Assembly: GCA_903932865.1 (NCBI GenBank)
Contig: CAIZHQ010000003.1
Coordinates: 16,711-80,710, forward strand
Length of the DNA stretch: 64,000 bases
Reading direction: 5' to 3'
Source of the DNA: an uncultured Burkholderiales bacterium
GTDB taxonomy: Bacteria > Pseudomonadota > Gammaproteobacteria > Burkholderiales > Burkholderiaceae_C
Within the stretch, counting starts at the first letter, position 1, and the number at the start of each line of letters is the position of its first letter. Below, piece after piece: positions 7,510 through 16,245 of this stretch. Position numbers and translations under genes: made by a program. Below the pieces are notes generated by a model. That model ran no database searches. It saw only the letters and a program-made list of their open reading frames with translations, and was not told the origin of the DNA.

Positions 7510-9678
7510 ATGACGGTTCTGTTGCCTCCTTCGCCCGGCGAGGGCATGGATGTCTTTTTCAACGCACGCAGCATTGCGGTCATTGGCGCATCCAGCGAAT
7601 TCACCAAGATAGGTGGTCGTCCGATCCACCTGCTGCGCAAATACGGCTATTCGGGCGATATCTACCCCATCAACCCCAAGGGCGGAGTCATTCAGGATCT
7701 GCAGGCCTTTACCCGGCTGGCGGATACCCCGATCCCGCCCGAGCTCGCCGTGGTGGCCGTTCCGGCCGAACTGGCGCTGCAAGCGGTCCGAGACTGTGCT
7801 CAGCGCGGGATCAAGGCGGTGGTGGTTCTGTCCTCCGGTTTTGCCGAAGCTGGCCCCGCAGGTTTGACTATGCAATCAGAAATGACCCGCGTAGCCCGCT
7901 CACACGGCATGCGCCTGATGGGCCCCAACTGTCTAGGCAGTCTGGGTGTTGCCAATAAAGTCATCGGGTCGTTCTCGGTGGCGCTGGAAGACCACATGCC
8001 GCAAGCAGGTGGCATCGGAATCGTTTCCCAATCGGGCAACATCGGTAGTTACACCCTGCAGATTCTCGTCCAGCGTGGTGTGGGCATAAGCGCCATGATC
8101 ACCACTGGCAACGAAGCCGATGTGGACCTGGCTGACGGCATCGCTGCACTAGCACGCGATCCGAAAACACGGGTCATTCTTTGCTGCATGGAAACCTGCC
8201 GCGAGGGTAACCGTCTGCGACAGGCGTTGGAAGTGGCGCGTGAGCACCTTACCCCAGTGATCATGTTGAAAATTGGCGCCACTGAGCAGGGACAGGCCGC
8301 AGCAGCCTCCCACACTGGTGCTCTCGCAGCCTCGGATGCTGTTATCGATGCAGTGTTCCGCCGCCATGGTGCATTGCGCGTGGGCTCGCATGAAGACTTG
8401 GTGGAAATCGGATTGGCCGCAGATCAGCTGCTGCCCAATCGCCTGCCGCGTCAAGCAGAAGCCACCCTCATCGCTGCTTCCGGCGGGTTTTGCATCATGA
8501 TGGCCGACGCAATGAGTGCTGCCGGCATCAACCTGCCGCATCTGGCCCAAGCCACTCAGGACCGAATTCACGCAGCATTGCCATCGGCCATCACCAACAA
8601 TCCTGTGGACTCGTCTGCACAGATCTCCAGCAAACCCGAAACTCTCCTGGAAGTTCTCTCGGCCCTGCAGGAAGACCCCGGGGACCGTGTGTGCGTGCTG
8701 TTCCAGTCGCTTTCGCTTTACAGCAGCCGTCTGCGTGGCATCTACATTGAAGCCATGACACGCTTGCGCGAACGTTATCCGCAGCGTGTGCTGGTGGTGA
8801 TCAGTAGGGGGCCGGAGGATGCCGTTCAGCACATCCGGCAGCTGGGTATACCGGTGTTTTCCAGTATCGACTCGGCCGCTCGTGGCGTAGCCGGCCTGGT
8901 CAGACTATCGCAGTTGCTGGAGGCACCCCTGTCTCCTGCAGAAGTGTCCACTTTGTCTGACAAACCGCTTCCAGCTACGGCTTTCCAGAATGAGTTTGGT
9001 GCCAAACGGGCACTGGCCTCGGAAGGATTTGCCATACCGAAGGAACAGCAGGTGCACTCGGCAGATGAAGCTGCGCAAGCAGCGCAGGCCATCGGTTTTC
9101 CGGTGGTACTAAAGGTGGTCTCTCAAGATCTGCCACACAAGACCGAAGCAGGTGGTGTGGCGCTGAACCTGAACGACGCTAAGGCTGTGCGCACTGCCTA
9201 TACCCGCATCATGGCAAATGTGGCCCAGCATGCACCAAACGCCAAAATCGAAGGCATCCTTGTGGCCCCTATGCTGATAGACGGCGTCGAACTGATCGCG
9301 GGCATCTCGCGTGACCCGGTGTTCGGCCCTGTAGTGATGGTAGGCATGGGGGGCATTTATGCCGAGGTGCTGCGTGATGTGTCCGTTCAAGTTGCACCGG
9401 TGTCTGAAAAGCAGGCGCTGGAGATGATCCGTTCGCTGCGCCTTTTCTCACTGCTCGATGGCGCACGCGGAAAGGCTCCTCTTGATCAGCTAGCCGCCGC
9501 CAGACTGGTTTCACAGCTGTCCGAATTTGCCTGTCGTCATAGCGGACAAGTGGCCGAAATCGATCTCAACCCGATCCTGGTGCGTGCAAAGGGAGAGGGT
9601 GTTGCCGTGCTCGACGCCCTGATGATTCCTGTGCACAGCTCAACTTCACTTGAACCCGAAACTGCCCATGCCCACTGA
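7510..9678 (+). CDS. ADP-forming acyl-CoA synthetase (acetate--CoA ligase type), single-chain
   Basis: 722 aa. Order of domains: CoA-binding Rossmann domain (FNARSIAVIGASSE near residue 20, GYSGDIYPINPKG), succinyl-CoA-synthetase-like domain (GIGIVSQSGNIG, and the SHTGALAASDAVIDAVFRRHG block containing the phosphorylated-His loop region) and a C-terminal ATP-grasp domain (FPVVLKVVSQDLPHKTEAGGV, then VGMGGIYAEVLRD). It forms a CoA thioester from a carboxylate at the expense of ATP, giving ADP, and is common in catabolic clusters. Begins 3 nt after the hydratase stop. It is the only acid-activating ligase in this cluster, so it may catalyse the entry step to beta-oxidation (inference). Confidence 0.9.
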   Translation: MTVLLPPSPGEGMDVFFNARSIAVIGASSEFTKIGGRPIHLLRKYGYSGDIYPINPKGGVIQDLQAFTRLADTPIPPELAVVAVPAELALQAVRDCAQRGIKAVVVLSSGFAEAGPAGLTMQSEMTRVARSHGMRLMGPNCLGSLGVANKVIGSFSVALEDHMPQAGGIGIVSQSGNIGSYTLQILVQRGVGISAMITTGNEADVDLADGIAALARDPKTRVILCCMETCREGNRLRQALEVAREHLTPVIMLKIGATEQGQAAAASHTGALAASDAVIDAVFRRHGALRVGSHEDLVEIGLAADQLLPNRLPRQAEATLIAASGGFCIMMADAMSAAGINLPHLAQATQDRIHAALPSAITNNPVDSSAQISSKPETLLEVLSALQEDPGDRVCVLFQSLSLYSSRLRGIYIEAMTRLRERYPQRVLVVISRGPEDAVQHIRQLGIPVFSSIDSAARGVAGLVRLSQLLEAPLSPAEVSTLSDKPLPATAFQNEFGAKRALASEGFAIPKEQQVHSADEAAQAAQAIGFPVVLKVVSQDLPHKTEAGGVALNLNDAKAVRTAYTRIMANVAQHAPNAKIEGILVAPMLIDGVELIAGISRDPVFGPVVMVGMGGIYAEVLRDVSVQVAPVSEKQALEMIRSLRLFSLLDGARGKAPLDQLAAARLVSQLSEFACRHSGQVAEIDLNPILVRAKGEGVAVLDALMIPVHSSTSLEPETAHAH

Positions 9679-10852
9679 AACAAACCTGCCTGCTGGGCGG
9701 GAAAACTACCGCAGCTATGCCCGGACGTGGCTGGCAGCTCATTTGCCCAAACACATGCTGGCAGACAGCCTGGATTACCGCAGCCCGACGCTGGAGGAAA
9801 GCCGCCAGTGGGAAGCGGCCATGTACAAAGCAGGCCTGGCTGGCATGACCTGGCCCAACGCCTATGGCGGCCATGGTCTAAGTTTGCGCGAACATCTGGC
9901 GGTGAACAAGGAAATCGGGGCCTTGTCTATGCCTGAGAGTGTGAGCTCCATCGGCAAGGAGCTGGCCGGTCCGATCATCATGACCGTGGGAACCGAAGCT
10001 CAGAAACAGGCATTTCTGCCGGCCATTCTCAACATGGAAAACTACTGGTGCCAGGGTTTTTCGGAACCCGACGCCGGTTCAGATCTGGCGCGCCTGCGAA
10101 CCCGTGCAATACCGCAAGGCGATAGCTGGTGCATCAATGGCCAGAAAATCTGGACCAGCGGTGCCGCCAAAGCCCACTATTGCTTGCTGCTGACGCGCAC
10201 GGGCACGGTAGCCGACAAACACCGCGGCATGCTGATGTTTGCCGTTCCCATGAATACGCCGGGCATCCGCGTGGTGCCGATTAAATCTATCGACGGCAAG
10301 GAATCGTTCGCAGAAGTTTTTTTTGACAACGTGCTGGTTCCTGACGACGCCCGACTTGGTGCCCCGGATGAGGGTTGGAGCGCTGCGGTGAGGGTGCTCT
10401 CCATTGAGCGCGCCACCAACCGCATGTACCGCCCTTGGCGCTTTGAATCAGAGCTGGGTTTTCTGGTGCGCGCCTGCCAATCTGATGCGCAACTAGCCCG
10501 CCTTATGGAAGATGGCCATTATCAGCGACGCATAGGTCAGGTAATAGGCGAGATCGATGGCCTTAAGGGGTTGGTGGAGCGCACGGTCTCTCAGCTGATC
10601 AAGGGCGACGAAATCGGAGCCCAAGGCTCCCTGACCAAGCTCTACTGGTCAGAGTGCCACCAAGCCTTCGCGGGTCTGGCGCAAAGCATCGTGAGCCAGG
10701 TCACGCCTGCATCAAGTCCGCTGGCTCAGCGTGCCCAGCAATCTTTCACCCAAGCCTACCTGTTCTCCCGTGCTGAAACGATTTACGCCGGCACTTCGGA
10801 AGTCCAACTGGACTTGATCGCACAGCGCATCCTTCGGTTGCCCCGGGAGTAA
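9668..10852 (+). CDS. Acyl-CoA dehydrogenase, larger partner; catalytic Glu position is Ala
   Basis: 394 aa with the full acyl-CoA dehydrogenase fold: GLAGMTWPNAYGGHG near residue 60, QGFSEPDAGSDLARL in the FAD-binding strand, WTSGAAKAHYCLLL and a C-terminal ETIYAGTSEVQ. In typical members the last motif is YEGT; here Ala374 takes the place of the catalytic Glu. The ATG at 9668 overlaps the end of the synthetase gene by 11 nt. A 321-aa dehydrogenase-like protein is encoded 4 nt downstream, so the active enzyme is probably a heteromer of the two, as known for steroid side-chain FadE pairs. Confidence 0.9.
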   Translation: MPTETNLPAGRENYRSYARTWLAAHLPKHMLADSLDYRSPTLEESRQWEAAMYKAGLAGMTWPNAYGGHGLSLREHLAVNKEIGALSMPESVSSIGKELAGPIIMTVGTEAQKQAFLPAILNMENYWCQGFSEPDAGSDLARLRTRAIPQGDSWCINGQKIWTSGAAKAHYCLLLTRTGTVADKHRGMLMFAVPMNTPGIRVVPIKSIDGKESFAEVFFDNVLVPDDARLGAPDEGWSAAVRVLSIERATNRMYRPWRFESELGFLVRACQSDAQLARLMEDGHYQRRIGQVIGEIDGLKGLVERTVSQLIKGDEIGAQGSLTKLYWSECHQAFAGLAQSIVSQVTPASSPLAQRAQQSFTQAYLFSRAETIYAGTSEVQLDLIAQRILRLPRE

Positions 10853-10856
10853 GTAC

Positions 10857-11822
10857 ATGAGCCATACAGAAGACGGGCTGCGGCCCGAAGAATTCGCAGA
10901 AGCGGCCGAGGCTGCCATACAGGATGCCTTGACCCGCGCAGCCGAAGACGTGCCCGGTACCCTGGCAGCCGCTGGATTGCTGGGTGTGTGCGCCAAAGAA
11001 GCCGATGGTGGACTGGGGCTGGACCTGGACTTCGCGGTACCCCTGGCCCAGGTATCGGGTCGTCTGCGATTGCGTTTTGCACTGTCCGAACAGATGCTTC
11101 TGGCACGTCATCTGGCAGGCACAACTTTCGCCATCGCTCTGGCACAAGGTCAGACACTGGCCACCATCGCTTGGCAAGGTCAACGCGACGACGGCTGGGT
11201 GGGCCATGCTCGCCACGCTCAGGATGCAAGCTGGCTGCTGGTTCGTCACGCACAAGGAGCTGTGTTGCTCGATGTGTTGAACGCACCACAAAAAACCGAG
11301 ACCACACTGGACCCTGAAAACCCCCAGACTTGGCTGGACGTGCGCCAATGTCCAGTGCTGGCAGAATTGGGTCCGGACGCGACAGCAGCTCTCTTTCGGG
11401 AGGGTGCGGTGCTGATGGCGGCCACGGCCCACGGCGCCGCAGAAGCGGCCCTGAATGCAGCCGCAACACACACCGGCACCCGCGTGCAATTTGACCGCCC
11501 CCTGTCGGCCAGACAAGCGGTTCGCCACTGGCTGTCGCGCATGAAGCTCTACCACGAGGCCGGTGGCACCGCGATTGCGCGTTCTCTGGAGCGCAACGAA
11601 TGGGGCAGCCCACGCGATCCGTTGCCAGCCTTGATGCTGAACCTCCAGTACGCGACTTTCATCATCGAAAAAGCGATCCACCTGCATGGCGGTATGGGCT
11701 TCACTTGGGAAGTGCCTCTTCACCACGCGCTGCGCGAGGTGCGCAAAATCGATGCCGCCTGGGGCGGTGGTGCCCTGCCCCAATCGGTAGGTCAGCGGTT
11801 CATTCAAACCTGCAAGGGCTGA
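10857..11822 (+). CDS. Acyl-CoA dehydrogenase-like protein, smaller partner
   Basis: 321 aa, shorter than a normal acyl-CoA dehydrogenase. Recognisable parts are AAAGLLGVCAKEADGGLGLDLDFAVPL in the N-terminal domain and, in the C-terminal helical domain, FDRPLSARQAVRHWLSRM and IHLHGGMGFTWEVPLHHALRE. The central FAD-binding strand block (TEPxAGSD) is not evident. Adjacent in the same operon to the larger dehydrogenase with 4 nt between them, which argues for one alpha/beta complex. Paired genes like this are characteristic of degradation of side chains on bulky cyclic compounds; the actual substrate is unknown. Confidence 0.83.
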   Translation: MSHTEDGLRPEEFAEAAEAAIQDALTRAAEDVPGTLAAAGLLGVCAKEADGGLGLDLDFAVPLAQVSGRLRLRFALSEQMLLARHLAGTTFAIALAQGQTLATIAWQGQRDDGWVGHARHAQDASWLLVRHAQGAVLLDVLNAPQKTETTLDPENPQTWLDVRQCPVLAELGPDATAALFREGAVLMAATAHGAAEAALNAAATHTGTRVQFDRPLSARQAVRHWLSRMKLYHEAGGTAIARSLERNEWGSPRDPLPALMLNLQYATFIIEKAIHLHGGMGFTWEVPLHHALREVRKIDAAWGGGALPQSVGQRFIQTCKG

Positions 11823-11826
11823 CAAC

Positions 11827-12585
11827 ATGCAACAGGACATGACTGGCCGTGTGGCTCTGATCACTGGCGCCGGCAATGGCATCGGACGCGCAACAGCCCG
11901 ACAGATGGCAGCACGGGGCGCCATCGTGGCCGTTAACGATCTCAAGAGTGAGTTTGTCGACGCCGTGGTCAACGAGATCACGGCTTCAGGCGGAAAGGCC
12001 TTCGGTGTGGTGCAGAACATTTCCAGCCGGGAGGGCATTGCAGCCGCTGTTCAGCAGGCTCGAGACCACGTTGGACGTTTTGACATCCTGGTCAACAACG
12101 CCGCTTGGGTGCGCTACCAGGCCGTGCCGGACGTGCAGCCCGAGACCTTGGATCGCATGCTGGATGTAGGTTTCAAATCCGTCATTTGGGGCATTCAGGC
12201 CGCTGTCGCTGCCATGGACCCCGAACGCGGCGGCAGCATCGTGAACGTGGCATCTACAGCCGCATTGCGCTCCACGCTCAACTCACTTGTTTACTCGGGG
12301 ATCAAGGCGGGCGTGCTAGGGCTTACGCGTGCCGCTGCAGCTGAGTTGGGCGTACGCCGTATCCGCGTCAATGCGGTCTGCCCATCGGCCGTACCGACTG
12401 AAGGAACACAACGAAACCGGGACGCGAGCCGCGACGCCTTGCGTGTGGCGCGTACCCCCCTTGGCCGCATGGGTAATGTCGAAGACATCGCACGTAGCAT
12501 CTGCTTTCTCGCCAGTGATGAAGCCGGGTTTATGACGGCGCAGGCCTTGGTGGTCGACGGCGGCGTGACCTTCACCAACATCTGA
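11827..12585 (+). CDS. Short-chain dehydrogenase/reductase
   Basis: 252 aa classical SDR: TGAGNGIGRATARQ cofactor motif at residues 13-26, VNDLKSE acceptor strand, LVNNAAW, Ser in NVASTAAL, YSGIK catalytic Tyr/Lys and the end block FMTAQALVVDGGVTF. Likely oxidises a secondary alcohol or 3-hydroxyacyl-CoA with NAD(P). It follows the acyl-CoA dehydrogenase pair after 4 nt, which suits a beta-oxidation hydroxyacyl-CoA dehydrogenase role (inference). Confidence 0.92.
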   Translation: MQQDMTGRVALITGAGNGIGRATARQMAARGAIVAVNDLKSEFVDAVVNEITASGGKAFGVVQNISSREGIAAAVQQARDHVGRFDILVNNAAWVRYQAVPDVQPETLDRMLDVGFKSVIWGIQAAVAAMDPERGGSIVNVASTAALRSTLNSLVYSGIKAGVLGLTRAAAAELGVRRIRVNAVCPSAVPTEGTQRNRDASRDALRVARTPLGRMGNVEDIARSICFLASDEAGFMTAQALVVDGGVTFTNI

Positions 12586-12598
12586 CAACCGTTTGTCT

Positions 12599-13867
12599 AT
12601 GTCCAGTTGCAGCGAACCCCAATCAAAAGGTACTGTGCTTATTACGGGCGCGGCATCCGGCATTGGCAAGGCCACCGCTGAACTGTTTGCCCAAAGGGGT
12701 TGGTGCTGCGTGCTGCTGGACCGGGACCTTGAACGTCTGTGGCAGCTAAAGTCACAACTAGTCTCGTCAAATCACCAGAAACACCTTTGCCGCGTGCTTG
12801 ATCTGACCGATCCGGCAGCCATACAGTCCCTGGGCCAGGACCTGCCAGAACTGGATGCCTTGATCAACAATGCAGGAATGTCGGATTCTGGTGCCAGTGC
12901 GCTGGAGCCTGTGGATGAGGAAGTACCCGCTCGCCTGATGGCCTTGAATTTAGCCGCGCCTGCACGCATGGTGCAAGCCTGCACTCACCGCCTACGAACC
13001 GGCGCACGCATTGTTAACGTTGCATCTGGAGCTGGCCTTCGCGCCATTCCTCACCGCGGTCTGTACAGCCCCAGTAAGGCCGGTCTGTTGGCACAGACCC
13101 GGGCACTGGCTCAAGCCAGACCGGCATGGACGGTCACCTCTTTGGCTCCGGGTTTTGTGAAAACTGATCTGGTGCAGCAGCTGATCGACAGCGGCAGGCT
13201 CAACCCGGCCGAGGCCTTATTTAAAGTGCCACTGGGTCGCATGGCCGAGCCCTGGGAAATGGCCCAGGCTCTCTATTTTTTAGCAGCTCAGGCCCCTGCA
13301 CCAATGTCCGGACAAACGCTGGCCGTGTGCGGTGGATCGTCGGTCTACGGTGGCAGTCAAAAACTGCCGCAGGCCGAGTACGACACCCTTGCGCCGGATT
13401 CGCCGCTTCTCATCACGATCCTAGGCCCTTTGCCCGCAACATGGTCAAGCACCGCACATAAGGGTGAAGCCTTTACGGCCGATGCATCAGCCCCTGGGTA
13501 CAACGGATATGTTGACGGTTCTGCTTGTCTGGTTCCGGACGACCAAGTACTGCGGGCCGTTCAAACGGCTGCTTCGCATTTTTTGGAGCGCCTGACCTTT
13601 GGACCGGCAAGTCTGACACTACTTTTGCCATCTCATCAGGTTCCCTGGGAGCATGCGGGCGATAGGGCTGCTGCACGCATGCTGGTGTCAACACTGGCAG
13701 CAGAATGGGGAACCAAGGGCTTGCGCATCAACGCTATCGAAGGAGTCGACCATGTGTCGCCAGATCACGGCTGGCAACTGCTACGTTACATGGCAGGAGC
13801 GGGTGCGCAATACTTGACTGGACAAACACTGTGCCTGAACCAAAATGCTTCGGGAGGCTTTTCATGA
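12599..13867 (+). CDS. Double-length SDR protein: active SDR domain plus a degenerate second SDR-like half
   Basis: 422 aa from the ATG at 12599 (a TTG at 12593 is also possible). Residues 1-250 form a complete SDR: TGAASGIGKATAELF, LINNAGMS, NVASGAGL, YSPSK and GQTLAVCGG. The remaining ~170 residues repeat the end of an SDR fold (AARMLVSTLAAEWGTKGLRINAIEG, then GAQYLTGQTLCLNQ) but lack both a glycine-rich cofactor loop and YxxxK. It starts 13 nt after the previous SDR gene and overlaps the next gene by 4 nt (ATGA), so it belongs to the operon. The second half may be structural or a dimerisation partner; function unproven. Confidence 0.82.
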   Translation: MSSCSEPQSKGTVLITGAASGIGKATAELFAQRGWCCVLLDRDLERLWQLKSQLVSSNHQKHLCRVLDLTDPAAIQSLGQDLPELDALINNAGMSDSGASALEPVDEEVPARLMALNLAAPARMVQACTHRLRTGARIVNVASGAGLRAIPHRGLYSPSKAGLLAQTRALAQARPAWTVTSLAPGFVKTDLVQQLIDSGRLNPAEALFKVPLGRMAEPWEMAQALYFLAAQAPAPMSGQTLAVCGGSSVYGGSQKLPQAEYDTLAPDSPLLITILGPLPATWSSTAHKGEAFTADASAPGYNGYVDGSACLVPDDQVLRAVQTAASHFLERLTFGPASLTLLLPSHQVPWEHAGDRAAARMLVSTLAAEWGTKGLRINAIEGVDHVSPDHGWQLLRYMAGAGAQYLTGQTLCLNQNASGGFS

Positions 13868-14556
13868 CCCCCGCAGAAATGGATCGTGATGCCATCAAGG
13901 CAGAGTTCCAGCGCGAACGCGGTTATTGGCGGCCATGGAACGAGACCTTGTTGCGCGAGCAACCGGACTTTCTGCTCGCGTACGCACGCTATGCCGGCCA
14001 TCCCTCACGCACAGGACCTTTGAGCACGCGCATGGTGGAACTCATCTATGTGGCGCTGGATGCATCATCGAGTCATCTGTTCGAATCAGGCCTTCGGATT
14101 CACATGCAAAAGGCAATAGATGTTGGCGCCAGTCATCAAGACATTTTTGATGTACTGCACCTGGTCGCCGAGCAAGGTCTGGCTTGCGTCCTTGAAAGCA
14201 TCCACTTGTTGGCCGAAGAAACTGGCGGTGTCACCAATCAGCACCACCCCAACACAGCGGAGCATGCCTGGGATTGGCTGAGCCGACACGATCCGTTGTA
14301 TGCAGAACTCACCCGCGCCTTTTGCCAAAACAACCACTCGAATGAAGGACTGGCTTTATCTGAGCGCTGCCTTGTCCAGATAGCACTACATGCGTGCTTT
14401 ACGGCCTTCAACCCTGTGGCACTACGGTCCTGCATTCGCCAAGGCATTGAGCATGGCCTTACCACCGCCCAGATGTTGCAGGCCATACAGCTGGGTGCGC
14501 ATTTGTCCGTGCACGGTACCGCACTCGGCACACAGGTCTTTGAGTCAGTCAAATGA
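13864..14556 (+). CDS. Carboxymuconolactone decarboxylase (CMD/AhpD-fold) family protein
   Basis: 230 aa helical protein with two CMD-like repeats. Segments ELIYVALDASSSHLFESGLRIHMQKAIDVGASHQDIFDVLHLV (residues about 60-100) and VQIALHACFTAFNPVALRSCIRQGIEHGLTTAQMLQAIQLG (about 175-215) are the tell-tale repeats. The CxxC pair of peroxidatic AhpD proteins is absent. Its ATG overlaps the stop of the preceding gene (ATGA), so translational coupling is likely. Family members act as decarboxylases, lyases or hydrolases on lactone and keto-acid intermediates; which applies here is open. Confidence 0.8.
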   Translation: MTPAEMDRDAIKAEFQRERGYWRPWNETLLREQPDFLLAYARYAGHPSRTGPLSTRMVELIYVALDASSSHLFESGLRIHMQKAIDVGASHQDIFDVLHLVAEQGLACVLESIHLLAEETGGVTNQHHPNTAEHAWDWLSRHDPLYAELTRAFCQNNHSNEGLALSERCLVQIALHACFTAFNPVALRSCIRQGIEHGLTTAQMLQAIQLGAHLSVHGTALGTQVFESVK

Positions 14557-14595
14557 TTTTTTCACCCCCAGCAACCAAAACCTTTGGAGACAACC

Positions 14596-15594
14596 ATGAA
14601 TAAACCACTAATTTCGCGTCGTGTACTTTTAGCCAGCACAGCATCGTTGGCGCTCGATAGTCTGGCGCAGGCGCAACCAGCACTCTCTGCATCGAATTGG
14701 CCCAACCGCCCCATCAAAATCGTAGTCCCTGGCCCTGCCGGAGTTGGGGGCGACATCTTTGCGCGCATGCTGGCTACTCCGCTGCAAGAGGCGCTGAAGC
14801 AACCAGTGGTGATCGAAAACAAAGCCGGAGCCAACGGCATCATCGGCAACGATGCGGTCGCTAAAGCCGCACCCGACGGTTACACATTCCTTTTTACGCC
14901 TTCTTCATCCATCGCTATCAACCCCATCCTGCAGCCCAAGATGCCCTACGATACGGCCAAGGATCTCGCGCCCGTAGCACAGATCGGCTTATCTGGTTTT
15001 CTTCTGGTGGCGCATCCATCCACAGGGTTCAAGAATCTGAGCGATGTGGTGAACTACGCCAAGGCTAACCCCGGCAAGCTGAGCTATGCCTCATGGGGCA
15101 ATGGATCGAGCGGCCACCTGGCCATGGAAAGCATCAAGTCACACTACAAGATTTTCATGCCACATATCCCCTACAAAGGGGTACTGCCCGCTCTCACGGA
15201 TTTGCTGGCTAACAACATCGGCGTAGGTTTTGTAGACATTGCCTCGCCGGTCCCACATATCAAGGCGGGTCGCTTGACCGCCTTGGGCTGCACAGGATCA
15301 TCTCGTGGCCCAGCGCTGCCCGATTTACCCACCCTGACTGAGCAAGGTTTTAAATTCGATACGGATGGCTGGTACGGCGTGTTTGCTCCTGCAGCAACAC
15401 CTCAGGTCATCGTTAACCGGATCAACCAGGAAATAAACCGCATTCTGGCAACGGATGAGTTCATTCAGAGATTTGCCAGCAACAACATGCCCCGCCCTCC
15501 CATCAAGAGCGCAGAGCAGTTCGCAGCTACCGTTCGCAAAGACGTTGAAACATGGCAAAACCTAGCCAAAGTTGCCCGTTTACAAATCGACTGA
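14596..15594 (+). CDS. Bug-family (TctC-like) periplasmic solute receptor
   Basis: 332 aa. An N-terminal signal peptide with twin arginines (ISRRVLLASTASLALDSLAQAQ) precedes the mature part WPNRPIKIVVPGPAGVGGDIFARMLA, the hallmark of tripartite tricarboxylate receptors, with VVIENKAGANGIIGNDAVAKAAPDGYT following. Binds an organic acid in the periplasm. No TctA/TctB membrane genes are nearby, the usual situation for Bug proteins in Burkholderiales. The ATG at 14596 follows GGAGAC. Last gene of the rightward operon, so it probably captures the pathway substrate or an intermediate (inference). Confidence 0.93.
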   Translation: MNKPLISRRVLLASTASLALDSLAQAQPALSASNWPNRPIKIVVPGPAGVGGDIFARMLATPLQEALKQPVVIENKAGANGIIGNDAVAKAAPDGYTFLFTPSSSIAINPILQPKMPYDTAKDLAPVAQIGLSGFLLVAHPSTGFKNLSDVVNYAKANPGKLSYASWGNGSSGHLAMESIKSHYKIFMPHIPYKGVLPALTDLLANNIGVGFVDIASPVPHIKAGRLTALGCTGSSRGPALPDLPTLTEQGFKFDTDGWYGVFAPAATPQVIVNRINQEINRILATDEFIQRFASNNMPRPPIKSAEQFAATVRKDVETWQNLAKVARLQID

Positions 15595-15974
15595 CAAGCA
15601 CATCGTGAAGTAGACATACGAAGATCAATCGGGGAAATTGTCTGTTGAGGGTGGCTACTGCTGTTGAATTAAGGCGTTGCTGGGTGGTATGTATTGATTT
15701 GGTACTGCCCAGCAATCCACGATAGGCATGCAAAGCGAGAGCGGTTTCAAGTGCCAATGTAGAAAACACTCGTGAATAAGTTGAACGCGCGACCTTGAAC
15801 GCGGATCGGAAATGCTTTTCACAATTGGCTATCGTTTGAACCAATTTTTATCGTTGGCCCGTTTGGTACATGTGGCATTCCCCCAAATTTCTAAACACTT
15901 TTAACCGCGCAGTGTTACTCTCCCGCTCGAATTCATGAGATCAGATTTTGGGAATGACTGCAATGCGGGGCGGA
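15595..15974. other. Intergenic stretch with no convincing gene
   Basis: An imperfect hairpin with 8-bp arms TTGCTGGG/CCCAGCAA lies at 15677-15715 and could end transcription of the catabolic operon, although a T-tract is missing. The rest is probably debris of the insertion that left the IS30 remnant to its right. Nothing else can be supported. Confidence 0.4.
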
Positions 15975-16224
15975 TTCCACAGGTCGATGCAACGCATTCG
16001 CTGAACATCTCAGCGGGCGTATGGAAGCAGAGCATTTTAAGCGGCCTCTCATTTAATTGTCGTGCAATTGCGTCGAGCTGAATTTGAGAGTAGCCAAACA
16101 AGTTGATGCCTTTGGACAGGTACTACCTGAGCAGTCCATTGGTGTTTTCGTTGCTGCCACGCTGCCAGGGAATTTTTATATCTCAGAAGTAGACTGGGAT
16201 GTCGGTTGCCATCGTGAATTTCTT
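15975..16224 (-). pseudogene. IS30-family transposase remnant (C-terminal ~80 codons)
   Basis: The minus strand encodes the end of an IS30-type DDE transposase: KFTMATDIPVYF, then IPWQRGSNENTNGLLR containing the catalytic Glu, then FGYSQIQLDAIARQLNERP and HTPAEMFSECVAST. The frame is interrupted by TGA after IPVYF and by TAG after NGLLR, and the N-terminal two thirds are absent. The remnant begins about 20 nt downstream of the livF stop codon. This is a dead trace of a transposition event. Confidence 0.85.
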
Positions 16225-16245
16225 ATGCATTCATGTGAGCAATCT

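Noticed and set aside
10746..12038. 430-codon antisense open frame over the acyl-CoA dehydrogenase pair
   Set aside because: No family resemblance, and it crosses the boundaries of three well-supported genes.
15527..15844. 105-codon minus-strand frame overlapping the Bug gene end
   Set aside because: Not convincing as a gene: overlaps a certain CDS and has no family match. It could contain transposase debris, but that cannot be shown.
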